NCBI GenBank assembly: GCA_030539335.1
Contig: JAUNSG010000006.1
Span: forward strand, 1 to 64,000
Direction: 5' to 3'
Source of the DNA: Eubacteriales bacterium
Lineage (GTDB): Bacteria; Bacillota; Clostridia; Oscillospirales; Butyricicoccaceae
DNA length: 64,000 bases
Positions 8,917 to 16,760 of the stretch are shown here, one piece after another (within the stretch, counting starts at the first letter, position 1; each line of letters opens with the position of its first letter). Both the position numbers and the translations under genes were made by a program. The notes beneath the pieces are model-generated. The model ran no database searches and was not told the origin of the DNA. It saw nothing but the letters and a program-made list of their open reading frames with translations.

Positions 8917-9327
8917 ATGCAACATGAATGCAGAATAACAGTATTAGAAACAAAGGTATTTAACGATTATCAGGAGCAATATCTGGCTAATCCAAAATCG
9001 GGTCCTTGTCCGTATTTCAAAGCAGGAGACACCTTTCTTCTTAAAAGAACAAGTGAGCGTGATGATTTCTACCATCTGATGAATGGAAAGTTCTGCGGTG
9101 AAGCATGGGATGCTATTAGCAGATATGTTTATACTGCATTGCAAGGTGGTTCAATTATGCATAAGTGGACAAACGATGAGAGAATGATGATTGCTTGTTG
9201 CAATGACGGCACAAGACCTGTTATTTTCAAAATCGAGAGGATTGACATTCCTGAAACTGAGGAAGAAAAACAGTGGCTCGAAAAACAGAATTTCAAAAAT
9301 ACGGCAGATGATGCTTACACAGGATAA
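8917..9327 (+). CDS. TIGR04076 family protein
   Basis: A 136-residue protein that fits the TIGR04076 family of small cytosolic proteins of unknown function. It starts with 'ECRITVLETKVFNDYQEQY', has 'CPYFKAGDTFLL', then 'FCGEAWDAISRYVYTALQGG' and 'ACCNDGTRPVIFKIERI', with several conserved cysteines. ATG 8917 is eight bases after GGAGG; a GTG at 8902 overlaps that site and is less likely. The gene lies in the AT-rich islet, between the DMT transporter and a broken gene, and its stop codon is 12 bases before repeat copy 2. Confidence 0.82.
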   Translation: MQHECRITVLETKVFNDYQEQYLANPKSGPCPYFKAGDTFLLKRTSERDDFYHLMNGKFCGEAWDAISRYVYTALQGGSIMHKWTNDERMMIACCNDGTRPVIFKIERIDIPETEEEKQWLEKQNFKNTADDAYTG

Positions 9328-9338
9328 CTTGAAACTCC

Positions 9339-9380
9339 CAGTCTTACGGAAAGATTCAAAACAACAGAAACTTTGAAGTT
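9339..9380 (+). repeat. 42-bp diverged repeat, copy 2
   Basis: Partner of the copy at 8309-8350. The first 12 bases (CAGTCTTACGGA) are identical and the rest differs at eight positions. It ends just before the ribosome site of the next gene (AGGAGG, 9385-9390). Confidence 0.7.
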
Positions 9381-9399
9381 GCATAGGAGGATTCCAATT

Positions 9400-9866
9400 A
9401 TGAAAGATGAAATGATATCCTTGATAGAAGATGTTGGTGAATTCGCTTTAGATTCTTTTATACCAGATGGTGTTATAAAAAATTTGCCTATTGTTGGTCC
9501 TGCTTTTGGCATGGTGAAAATAGGCAAAGATATTCATGATAGAATTTTTTCGGAATGGCATTTAACTATTTAGTAAATGGAGAAATAAGTAAGAATGAGT
9601 ATTTTTATACCGTTAATATAATTTCTAAATCATTTTATCCATTCTTAAAAATGCTATTAGATATTGATGAATCCGATAAGCGTTTCAAAAATGATGGTAC
9701 AAAGTATGATTATGTGGGTATAACACATCTGTTAAATATAGGTGCGCTTGATTTTGATGGCCAAACAGTCGCATCAACGGGTAAAATAGAATCTCCACCA
9801 TCTGTAATAGTTGCATTAAATGGATATAGTGAGTTTATAAAGGAACTATTTAATAAATTGAATTAA
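9400..9866 (+). pseudogene. Internally deleted, frameshifted accessory gene
   Basis: ATG 9400 follows AGGAGG at nine bases and opens a frame with 'DGVIKNLPIVGPAFGMVKIG' that stops at 9573. The continuation lies in another frame, from about 9555 to TAA 9866, with 'NYLVNGEISKNEYFYTV' and a conserved-looking C-terminus. From memory, this N- and C-terminal pattern matches a Firmicutes family of about 200-240 residues with a 'IKDIPIVxxxxxLxKxG' N-terminus; the middle, about 60 or more codons, seems lost. Function is unknown. Two overlapping small genes are the alternative. Confidence 0.5.
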
Positions 9867-9900
9867 CATACCTATCATCCATCAACTTTGAGTTTTCGTA

Positions 9901-9931
9901 GCAGAATTGAAAATATGTATTTCAATTCTGC
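9901..9931 (+). terminator. Perfect 12-bp hairpin after the broken gene
   Basis: GCAGAATTGAAA / TTTCAATTCTGC with a 7-base loop and no T-run. It may be the transcript end of the preceding pseudogene or a recombination relic. Confidence 0.4.
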
Positions 9932-10309
9932 TTACTGCGAGGATAATAATTTATAAGACAGCAACAACTTCCAGTTTATCGAATTGAACGAATAAGAATT
10001 GGATAAGGCATGCAATGATTAGAGAGAAGAAAAAGAAAATTGAACGTGTATTGGATTTAAAATAAGGCTCATGAATAAAGAATATTTTTCTGTTATTCAA
10101 ATAGGTGAGTACATTTTGAGTACAATTTTTATGCCAGTCGAAATTATTCCTGCGAATATGGCGAATATAGTGATAAAAAGTAGCGAAAACGCTATTAAAA
10201 ACACTGGAATTAATCTCCTGTGAGACGAGTTTGGATAATTTCGCTGTTAAAGGGCAACGGTCATTATCCTGCAAAGGGCAAAAATGACTATTCTCCAAAA
10301 TAAAAAGCA
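9932..10309. other. AT-rich stretch without a supported gene
   Basis: The region contains fragments of open frame but none with both a ribosome site and a recognisable sequence. The best candidate is a 35-codon hydrophobic frame on the minus strand at 10097-10204 (GTG start, AGGAG about ten bases upstream), which I do not annotate as a gene. The stretch looks like decayed accessory DNA. Confidence 0.45.
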
Positions 10310-10354
10310 GACCTTGAAATTTAGGAAAATCCTAAATTTCAGGGTCATATTTTT
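10310..10354 (+). terminator. Strong hairpin with T-run upstream of the marR gene
   Basis: A 17-bp stem (GACCTTGAAATTTAGGA against TCCTAAATTTCAGGGTC, one G-T pair), a 3-base loop, then ATATTTTT. It insulates the marR-MATE unit from the islet. Confidence 0.75.
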
Positions 10355-10437
10355 GCTATTGATATGAAAGTGTGTCCCTTAACCATCCCCTCTTTGATTC
10401 AAATAGCAAAGACTCTATTTGTTCCAACACAGGCAAA

Positions 10438-10470
10438 ATAGTTGACATATCAACTATTTTTTGTTATGCT
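10438..10470 (+). promoter_or_regulatory. Promoter with overlapping operator for marR-MATE
   Basis: TTGACA (10442-10447), 17 bases, TATGCT (10465-10470). A perfect inverted repeat ATAGTTGA-CATA-TCAACTAT (10438-10457) covers the -35 box. This is the size and place expected for a MarR-type repressor site, so I infer autoregulation by the gene at 10488. Confidence 0.8.
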
Positions 10471-10487
10471 TTTATGGGGTGATTATT

Positions 10488-10946
10488 ATGGACAAAAGTA
10501 TTGCAAGAATGATAACACTTTTGGCACGAAAGAGTCAGGGTTATATTGGTCACGCATTGAGCAAGTATAATCTTTCCTCTGCGGAACAGCCCTTTTTTAT
10601 GGCTCTTCAGCACTATGAAGGCGTTACCCAAGAGGATCTGACCGCTCTCGTCTGTGTTGATAAAGCTGCAACCGCACGTGCGGTCAAATCCTTGGAGGAA
10701 AAAGGGTTTCTGGTGCGGTTACAGGATACACAGGATCGCCGTCAAAATCGAATCTATCCCACTGATGCAGCAAAGCAGTTGGCGGATGCGGTGCACCGCG
10801 AACTGCTTCATTTTAATGATCTGCTGACCGAAGGCATTGAGCCATCCACTTTAGAATTGGTGTATCACGCACTGCAAAAAATGGACAGCAATTTTCCCAG
10901 CATTGCGGAGAAAAAAAGCAGGACGGGAAAACGAGGAGGTCTGTAA
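10488..10946 (+). CDS. MarR family transcriptional regulator
   Basis: A 152-residue winged-helix regulator. 'SSAEQPFFMALQHYEGVTQEDL' leads into the recognition region 'DKAATARAVKSLEEKGFLVR' and the wing 'DTQDRRQNRIYPTDAAK', all characteristic of MarR. ATG 10488 follows a GGGGTG site; an upstream ATG at 10461 lies in the promoter. A palindrome over the -35 box suggests self-repression. The MATE transporter gene follows one base later, so the pair is a classic regulator-efflux operon, probably induced by a drug-like ligand. Confidence 0.93.
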   Translation: MDKSIARMITLLARKSQGYIGHALSKYNLSSAEQPFFMALQHYEGVTQEDLTALVCVDKAATARAVKSLEEKGFLVRLQDTQDRRQNRIYPTDAAKQLADAVHRELLHFNDLLTEGIEPSTLELVYHALQKMDSNFPSIAEKKSRTGKRGGL

Positions 10947-10947
10947 G

Positions 10948-12330
10948 ATGGAACAAGAAAACCGTCAATTAGAAGAAAAGAAAAATCCGCTCGGCTATGC
11001 GCCTGTCATCAAGCTCATCGGCAAATTTGCCATTCCTTCTATCATCAGCATGCTGGTCATATCTGCCTACAATATCACTGACCAGATTTTCATCGGTCAT
11101 GTTGTGGGCATGTACGGAAATGCGGCTACCAACGTGGCTTTTCCCATCGTAACATTTACCAATGCGTTTGCACAATTGCTGGGGGTCGGCACAGCAGCAA
11201 ATTTTAACATCTGCCTCGGCGCCAAAAACGAAGAGCAGGCAAAAAAATATATTGGCACCGGTCTTACGCTCATCCCTATCATTGGATTTCTTATTATGTC
11301 GATCGTTCTGCTATGGAAAATACCGCTCCTCCTTCTCTTTGGTGCAACAGACAATGTATTTCCTCTGGCACAGCTCTATGTCGGTATTACGGCTATTGGT
11401 ATCCCCTTTTCTTTGCTATTCAGTACAGGGAGCTTTTTGATCCGTGCGGATGGAAGTCCGACCTATTCTATGGCTTGTACAATCATCGGAGCGATCCTGA
11501 ACGTCTTCTTGGATTGGCTCTTTATGTTTGTGCTCCAGTGGGGCATTCGAGGAGCTGCAACTGCAACGGTCATCGGTCAGATGATTTCCGCCGTTCTCTG
11601 TCTTCGCTATTTTTTCCATTTTAAAAATTTTAAAATCAAATGGAATATGCTTGGTTTGCGATGGAACTATGTTGTCAAGATTGTAAAACTTGGAACTTCC
11701 AATTTCATCAATCAAACGATTATGATGCTGGTCAACATCATAATGAACAATACATTGACGTACTATGGGGCGTTGTCCATCTATGGGGAAGATATTCCCC
11801 TTGCAGTTTCCGGAGTTGTGGCAAAGCTCAACAGTATTTTGTCATCCTTTACCGTCGGTCTGGCACAGGGCTGCACCCCCATTCTTAGTTTTAACATGGG
11901 TGCAAAAAACTACGGCCGGTTGAACGAAACCTTCAAAAAAGCGCTTGCTATTGCGTTAAGTATCGGTATCACGGTCTTTCTCCTGTTTCAGATATTCCCT
12001 CGTCAAATCGTCAGTATCTTTGGCACCGGCGAAGAACTTTATTTTCAATTTGCGGAACGCTATATGCGGGTCTTTTTATTCACAGTATGTATCAACGGGA
12101 TTCAGCCCTTATCGGTCAATTACTTTACCGGCACAGGAAATGTCCATCAAGGAATTCTGCTTTCTCTGTCGCGGCAGGGTTTCTTTCTCATCCCACTGTT
12201 GCTCCTTTTGCCTCTTCTATTTGGTCTTGACGGTGCCTTATACGCGGGGCCGATCGCAGATTTCTTAGCCTGTACGTTATCGCTTACGTTGGTATTTCAT
12301 AATTTCCGAAAGTTATCGGCACAGCAATAA
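10948..12330 (+). CDS. MATE family efflux transporter (MarR-linked)
   Basis: A 460-residue membrane protein with about 12 hydrophobic helices in two halves, predicted to export drugs or metabolites using a Na+ or H+ gradient. Characteristic MATE sequences are 'FAIPSIISMLVISAYNITDQ' near the N-terminus, 'GVGTAANFNICLGAKNEEQA' in the first half and 'GLAQGCTPILSFNMGAKNYG' in the second half. ATG 10948 is eight bases after GAGGAGG and one base after the marR stop codon, so the genes are co-transcribed. A strong terminator follows. Confidence 0.93.
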   Translation: MEQENRQLEEKKNPLGYAPVIKLIGKFAIPSIISMLVISAYNITDQIFIGHVVGMYGNAATNVAFPIVTFTNAFAQLLGVGTAANFNICLGAKNEEQAKKYIGTGLTLIPIIGFLIMSIVLLWKIPLLLLFGATDNVFPLAQLYVGITAIGIPFSLLFSTGSFLIRADGSPTYSMACTIIGAILNVFLDWLFMFVLQWGIRGAATATVIGQMISAVLCLRYFFHFKNFKIKWNMLGLRWNYVVKIVKLGTSNFINQTIMMLVNIIMNNTLTYYGALSIYGEDIPLAVSGVVAKLNSILSSFTVGLAQGCTPILSFNMGAKNYGRLNETFKKALAIALSIGITVFLLFQIFPRQIVSIFGTGEELYFQFAERYMRVFLFTVCINGIQPLSVNYFTGTGNVHQGILLSLSRQGFFLIPLLLLLPLLFGLDGALYAGPIADFLACTLSLTLVFHNFRKLSAQQ

Positions 12331-12368
12331 CTCATCGAAACGGGCTTTTTTCCTTTATCCGCATATAC

Positions 12369-12406
12369 AAAACGGCTGTCTCTCAAATCAGAGACAGCCG
12401 TTTTTT
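12369..12406 (+). terminator. Bidirectional terminator between MATE and ABC genes
   Basis: AAAACGGCTGTCTCT / AGAGACAGCCGTTTT with a 6-base loop and T-runs on both strands. It serves the convergent MATE gene and the ABC operon that ends at 12425. Confidence 0.85.
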
Positions 12407-12424
12407 CTTGCAATCCATATTCTA

Positions 12425-14152
12425 TTACGCCAGCTTCCAGCCAATCGCTTCTTCTCGCAGGCCAATAAATTCGGCATAGATGCCCGGCTGAGCAACCAGC
12501 TCCTCATGTCTTCCCCGCTGAACAATTTTTCCACCGCTCAGCACAAGGATCTGATCCGCATTGCGGACGGTCTTTAAGCGGTGTGCGATCATGATGATCG
12601 TCTTATTCTGCGTCAGTTCATCGATGGCCGCCTGCAGCTCATTTTCGTTCTCCGGATCGACGCTGGCCGTCGCCTCATCCAAGATGATAATGGGTGCATC
12701 CTTCAGAATAGCTCGGGCAATGGAAATGCGCTGTTTTTCTCCGCCCGACAACGTACCGCCGCCCTCACCGAGAACAGTATCATACCCATCCGGCAAAGCC
12801 ATAATGAAATCATGGCAGCAAGCGCGCTTTGCCGCATCGATAACCTGCTCGTGGGTAGCGTCCGGTTTTCCGAACTTAATGTTATTCTCGATCGTATCGT
12901 TGAAAAGATATACATTCTGGAAGACCATAGAGATCTGTCTCATCAGGCTGTCCAGCTTGTAATCGCGCACATCGCGTCCCCCAACCGTGACGCGGCCACT
13001 GTCCACATCCCAAAAGCGGGCAATCAAATTGCACAACGTCGTCTTTCCGCCGCCGGAAGGTCCTACTACAGCGGTCGTCGTCTTTTCCGGAATGGAAAAG
13101 CTCACACCATCCAGCACCATGTGCTCTTCATAGGAAAAGGATACGTTTTCAAAGCGGATATCGGTATGCTCCGGCACAATCTCCTGTCCATCAATGTCCA
13201 TGGTCGGTGTGTCATCGATGGTATTTGCCTTATCCATGGAAGCTCCCAGCATTTGCAGATTGTCGGACATATTCCCCGCGCTTTCCAGTTCCCCATATAT
13301 CATAAACGATACAATCAGCATCAGCAGGCACCGCGCCAGCGGAAGTGTGCCCTCGGTATAGAAAGCCAATGAGCTAACGACAAGGAGTACGCTGAATGCA
13401 CGCACGGTCAACTGACGCAGCGCACTCCACGGCACCACCGAACGCTCCAGCTCCAATGCCCGGTCACAGCTTTTCTCTACGGTTTGATTCACCGACTGGT
13501 TGTTGTCCTTTTCCAGGCCATAGGACTTGACGACACTCATGCCCTGTACGTACTCCAGCACAGCCTCAACCAGCGACATCTGTGCGTTCTGTCTGGCCGG
13601 GCCGGTCTTGGACATGGCACGTTGGGACAGCTCGGTTACCAGCAGATAGCAGAGAATTCCCGCAATCACAATGAGTCCTAAGCGCCACTCGGCAAGGGTG
13701 AGCAGCAGGCACAGTGCCAGCGTATTCAGAAAACCGCCGATTACCAGTGCCAAACACCGTGCAGCGGTATTTTCCACATCCCCTAAGGTCGTCGTGACAA
13801 CCGCTGTGATATTTCCCAAGCTGTGATCATTGAAGTATCCCATCGGAATGTACCGCAGACGATCCCCGATGTGGACTCGTTTTTCCGCCACCATGAAATA
13901 ACCGGTTTCTGTCTCCATGTTGGTGGAACGATAGGAACAAACCATCCGTCCCACAACAGAAATAACCATGATGCCAATCACCGGCCAAAGGCTTCCCATG
14001 GCGCCGGAAACAATCTGATCCAACGTCAGCATCAGCGCGATAAACTGTAAGGCAGTGAACACCGCACCCACAAAAGCTGCCAGCATGGATCTCGTCAGAA
14101 GCTTTCGGCGGCTGCCGGCAAAGGTATAGATTTTTTTGAGTACACCAAACAT
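12425..14152 (-). CDS. ABC half-transporter A2 (exporter fold, TM-NBD)
   Basis: A 575-residue ABC half-transporter with a six-helix membrane domain (about residues 1-300) followed by a nucleotide-binding domain. The NBD has Walker A 'VVGPSGGGKTTL', signature 'LSGGEKQRISIARAIL', Walker B 'IIILDEATASVD' and H-loop 'IAHRLKTV'. I chose ATG 14152 behind GGGGGAGG. It lies 14 bases downstream of A1 (15912-14167) on the same strand, so the two likely form a heterodimer. Pairs of this type include drug exporters and the YbtPQ/IrtAB siderophore importers; the sequence alone does not decide. Confidence 0.9.
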   Translation of the reverse strand: MFGVLKKIYTFAGSRRKLLTRSMLAAFVGAVFTALQFIALMLTLDQIVSGAMGSLWPVIGIMVISVVGRMVCSYRSTNMETETGYFMVAEKRVHIGDRLRYIPMGYFNDHSLGNITAVVTTTLGDVENTAARCLALVIGGFLNTLALCLLLTLAEWRLGLIVIAGILCYLLVTELSQRAMSKTGPARQNAQMSLVEAVLEYVQGMSVVKSYGLEKDNNQSVNQTVEKSCDRALELERSVVPWSALRQLTVRAFSVLLVVSSLAFYTEGTLPLARCLLMLIVSFMIYGELESAGNMSDNLQMLGASMDKANTIDDTPTMDIDGQEIVPEHTDIRFENVSFSYEEHMVLDGVSFSIPEKTTTAVVGPSGGGKTTLCNLIARFWDVDSGRVTVGGRDVRDYKLDSLMRQISMVFQNVYLFNDTIENNIKFGKPDATHEQVIDAAKRACCHDFIMALPDGYDTVLGEGGGTLSGGEKQRISIARAILKDAPIIILDEATASVDPENENELQAAIDELTQNKTIIMIAHRLKTVRNADQILVLSGGKIVQRGRHEELVAQPGIYAEFIGLREEAIGWKLA

Positions 14153-14166
14153 AATTCCTCCCCCTT

Positions 14167-15912
14167 TCAGACCGGGTCCCGCGTACCCAGATACGTCTGC
14201 CACATCCGTGCATACAGCGGGCAGTGCGCCAGAAGCTCTTCCTGCCTTCCCTGTCCGACGATGCGGCCTTGCTCGACCACAACGATGTTGTCCGCATCGG
14301 TAATGGTAGACAGGCGATGGGCAATGACAAGGAGGGTTTTTCCCTTCGTCAGTGCGCCGATGGCCCGCTGAATCATCGCCTCATTTTCCGGGTCGATGCT
14401 CGCGGTCGCCTCATCCAGAATGACAATCGGGGCATCCTTGAGCATGGCGCGGGCGATGGAGATCCGCTGCTTTTCTCCGCCGGAAAGATGGCCTCCGCCT
14501 CCGCCGCAGATCGTATCATATCCCTGCTCCAATGCGCGAATGAATCCATCACAGCCTGCGGCTCTGGCCACGGCTTCGACTTCGGCATCCGTGGCGTCCA
14601 GCCGTCCCATGCGGATATTCTCCCGCACGGTGCGGTCAAAGAGATAATTATCCTGCGCGACATAGGCGATTTTCTGATTCAGCTGCTCCAGCGGAATCTG
14701 CCGCAGATCCACGCCGCCCAAGGTGATGGCTCCATCTGTGACATCCCAAAATCCTGCAATCAGCTTGGCAATCGTGGATTTTCCCGACCCGGAAGGCCCC
14801 ACCAAGGCTGTAACCGTACCGGGCTGGATGCGCAGGTCAATGTCATGAAGGATCTCGCCCTCCGCCTTTTCATAGCCAAAGCAAACCTGCTTCAATTCAA
14901 TTTCCTGTCCATGCAGGACAGCTTCCTGTTCAGGGCGCACCAGTTCCGGGGCATCCAAAATTCCGGCGATCTCTTCCACATTGGTACCCACTACCGCCAG
15001 GTCATCCACAAAGGTCATCGCGGCAACCAACGGTCCGGTCAGGCCCAACGAGAGGACAACAATCGTCAAAAAATGGGCGGCGGACAGACTCCCCGCGGAC
15101 CACAGCAGCAAGCCCACCGGAAGAACGGGAAGCAGCACCGCTGGGGTGACCGACAGCATAACAGCCATATATTTCTGGTTGTCCGCCATCCAGTCCACAT
15201 AGTACTGGGCGTTATCCTCGACGGAAGAAGCATATTTCCGATAAGAGCCGGCACTCTGGCTGAACGCCTTGACCACTTGAATACCGCCTACATATTCCAC
15301 AATGGCATTTGCCATACGCCGTCCGGTCTCTACCGCGCCCTGCCAGCGCACCGCATAGGTCTTGCCGCTCTGGGACGCCACAAGCACACCGACCACCGTA
15401 GTCAGAAGGCTTGCCAGCCCCATCCGCCAATCCAGCACAAAAATGTAGACGGCAATTGCCAGCGGTACCAAGATATTTGACGTCATTTCCGGGAGCAAGT
15501 GGGCCAGCGTCGGCTCCATTCCCTCCACACGATCGACAATCGTCGTCTTGTACTGACCGGAAGGAGTGTCCAGAATTGTCCCCATCGGCACGCGTGACAG
15601 CTTGTTCAGCAGACTTTTCCGCAGCTCCCGCAGGGTGTGATAGGTAGCTGTGTGGGACATGGCGGTAGACCACGTGGAAAATACCGCTTTCCCTAGGTAG
15701 CCCGCCAGCATGACACCACACCAGGGCAGGCACGCCGAAAGCGCACTGCCTCCAAGCAGCAGCCGGATCATAGCGGCAATGCTAAGATACGCCAGCATGT
15801 TGCAGGCCACCCCCAGCACTGCAAGAACCACCGCGCCGTAAAAACCGCCGTGGAAGCCCTCAGCCCATCCCCACAGTTTGGAAAAGGGAGATTGTTTCTT
15901 TACATCTTCCAT
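14167..15912 (-). CDS. ABC half-transporter A1 (exporter fold, TM-NBD)
   Basis: A 581-residue partner of the previous gene: membrane domain at about residues 20-310, then an NBD with 'LVGPSGSGKSTIAKL', 'HLSGGEKQRISIARAML', 'VILDEATASIDPEN' and 'IAHRLSTI', all intact. ATG 15912 has AAGGAG upstream. A 16-bp palindrome (15928-15943) sits directly before the ribosome site, and the gene follows TetR regulator A on the same strand, 55 bases away. Together tetR-A1-A2 form a regulated transport unit. The substrate is unknown. Confidence 0.9.
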   Translation of the reverse strand: MEDVKKQSPFSKLWGWAEGFHGGFYGAVVLAVLGVACNMLAYLSIAAMIRLLLGGSALSACLPWCGVMLAGYLGKAVFSTWSTAMSHTATYHTLRELRKSLLNKLSRVPMGTILDTPSGQYKTTIVDRVEGMEPTLAHLLPEMTSNILVPLAIAVYIFVLDWRMGLASLLTTVVGVLVASQSGKTYAVRWQGAVETGRRMANAIVEYVGGIQVVKAFSQSAGSYRKYASSVEDNAQYYVDWMADNQKYMAVMLSVTPAVLLPVLPVGLLLWSAGSLSAAHFLTIVVLSLGLTGPLVAAMTFVDDLAVVGTNVEEIAGILDAPELVRPEQEAVLHGQEIELKQVCFGYEKAEGEILHDIDLRIQPGTVTALVGPSGSGKSTIAKLIAGFWDVTDGAITLGGVDLRQIPLEQLNQKIAYVAQDNYLFDRTVRENIRMGRLDATDAEVEAVARAAGCDGFIRALEQGYDTICGGGGGHLSGGEKQRISIARAMLKDAPIVILDEATASIDPENEAMIQRAIGALTKGKTLLVIAHRLSTITDADNIVVVEQGRIVGQGRQEELLAHCPLYARMWQTYLGTRDPV

Positions 15913-15927
15913 AAAAGTTCTCCTTTC

Positions 15928-15943
15928 GTTAGTTTATGCTAAC
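15928..15943 (-). promoter_or_regulatory. Shared 16-bp operator, site 1
   Basis: On the minus strand GTTAGCATAAACTAAC, a palindrome with GTTAG/CTAAC arms. It is in the tetR-ABC A1 gap and ends six bases before the ribosome site. It matches site 2 (17419) at 14 of 16 positions. Confidence 0.7.
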
Positions 15944-15967
15944 TTCAACTCATAAAAGCTGGGGAGC

Positions 15968-16594
15968 TCACGTATATGGGATCCCCAAAATTTTAAACCA
16001 TCCGGCAGAATAGAATTCCTTCAGGCCGCACATATGCTGCATCGCCTTTTCCCGTGACATATCGTGCCGGATCGTCTCGAACATGCCGTTAAACAACATG
16101 CTGGATACAATATGGATCAGCTCATCGTCAATCGGCTGTACCTCCATGCCTGCCGCTTTCATCCCCTCAATCAGAATGTGGCTGGCGTTGACCTCGATCT
16201 CCGTCAAAGTCTCCAGATAATGCTCGTATTGCGTCCCGGCAGAACAACAGACCACCAGTTTAAATGCATCAAAATGGTCGTAGATATACCACATCATCCA
16301 CTCCTGTCCGTCATCCGAAATTTCCGGCAGATCGGCCAGCTTTTGTTCCACCGTCAATGTCGAAAACTCCATCTGGATCTTGCGGTACCGCTCCAGCAGC
16401 TCCAGTGCCGGCTCCGACACTAAGGCATCAAATATGGCGGCTTTGTCCGTATAATAGCGGTAAAGCGCCCCTGTCGTCACCCCTGCTGCTGCGGCAATGC
16501 TGCGCATGGATGCCCCCTGGAATCCTCGTTCCAGAAATTCACGCTTCCCTGCCTCCAACAGTTCTCCCGCCAGCTTCTCGTTGATTGGTCGCAT
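15968..16594 (-). CDS. TetR/AcrR family regulator A
   Basis: A 208-residue TetR-type repressor. The N-terminal HTH is clear: 'AGKREFLERGFQGASMRSIA' then 'AAGVTTGALYRYYTDKAAIF'. The C-terminal part is the variable ligand domain with 'DDGQEWMMWYIYDHFDAFKL'. The ATG follows AGGAGG. It heads the minus-strand unit with ABC genes A1 and A2 and is divergent from a second TetR gene (16761). Its promoter region holds a nested palindrome (16609-16639), the likely autoregulatory site. Confidence 0.92.
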   Translation of the reverse strand: MRPINEKLAGELLEAGKREFLERGFQGASMRSIAAAAGVTTGALYRYYTDKAAIFDALVSEPALELLERYRKIQMEFSTLTVEQKLADLPEISDDGQEWMMWYIYDHFDAFKLVVCCSAGTQYEHYLETLTEIEVNASHILIEGMKAAGMEVQPIDDELIHIVSSMLFNGMFETIRHDMSREKAMQHMCGLKEFYSAGWFKILGIPYT

Positions 16595-16608
16595 GCATAC
16601 CTCCTAAA

Positions 16609-16665
16609 AATAACACCGTTATCCGATAACAACGTTATTTTATATCAATATTACTTTGTTGTCAA
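16609..16665 (-). promoter_or_regulatory. Promoter and nested operator of tetR A
   Basis: On the minus strand TTGACA (16660-16665), 17 bases, TAAAAT (16637-16642). Over and downstream of the -10 is GTTATC-C-GATAAC (16618-16630), flanked by AATAAC (16609-16614) and GTTATT (16634-16639), which are also inverted. This is a typical TetR site layout. Confidence 0.8.
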
Positions 16666-16684
16666 TAGAAATCTGAAAAAATCA

Positions 16685-16746
16685 TTGACAAATACATCCC
16701 TGCGTGCTATATTGATAATTAGATTATCGATAATTGAATTATCAAT
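16685..16746 (+). promoter_or_regulatory. Promoter and nested operator of tetR B
   Basis: TTGACA (16685-16690), 17 bases, TATATT (16708-16713). An inverted repeat ATTGATAATT / AATTATCAAT (16711-16746) encloses a perfect 12-bp palindrome ATTATCGATAAT (16723-16734). The sequence differs from the tetR A operator, so the two regulators probably recognise different sites. Confidence 0.8.
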
Positions 16747-16760
16747 ATAGGAGGTACGAT

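Noticed and set aside
9951..10298. 115-codon minus-strand frame in the AT-rich islet
   Set aside because: No ribosome site, no recognisable domain, Asn/Phe-rich from AT composition. The strand may hold relics, but a gene is not supported.
14224..15480. 418-codon plus-strand frame over ABC A1
   Set aside because: Antisense to a complete ABC transporter with all NBD motifs.
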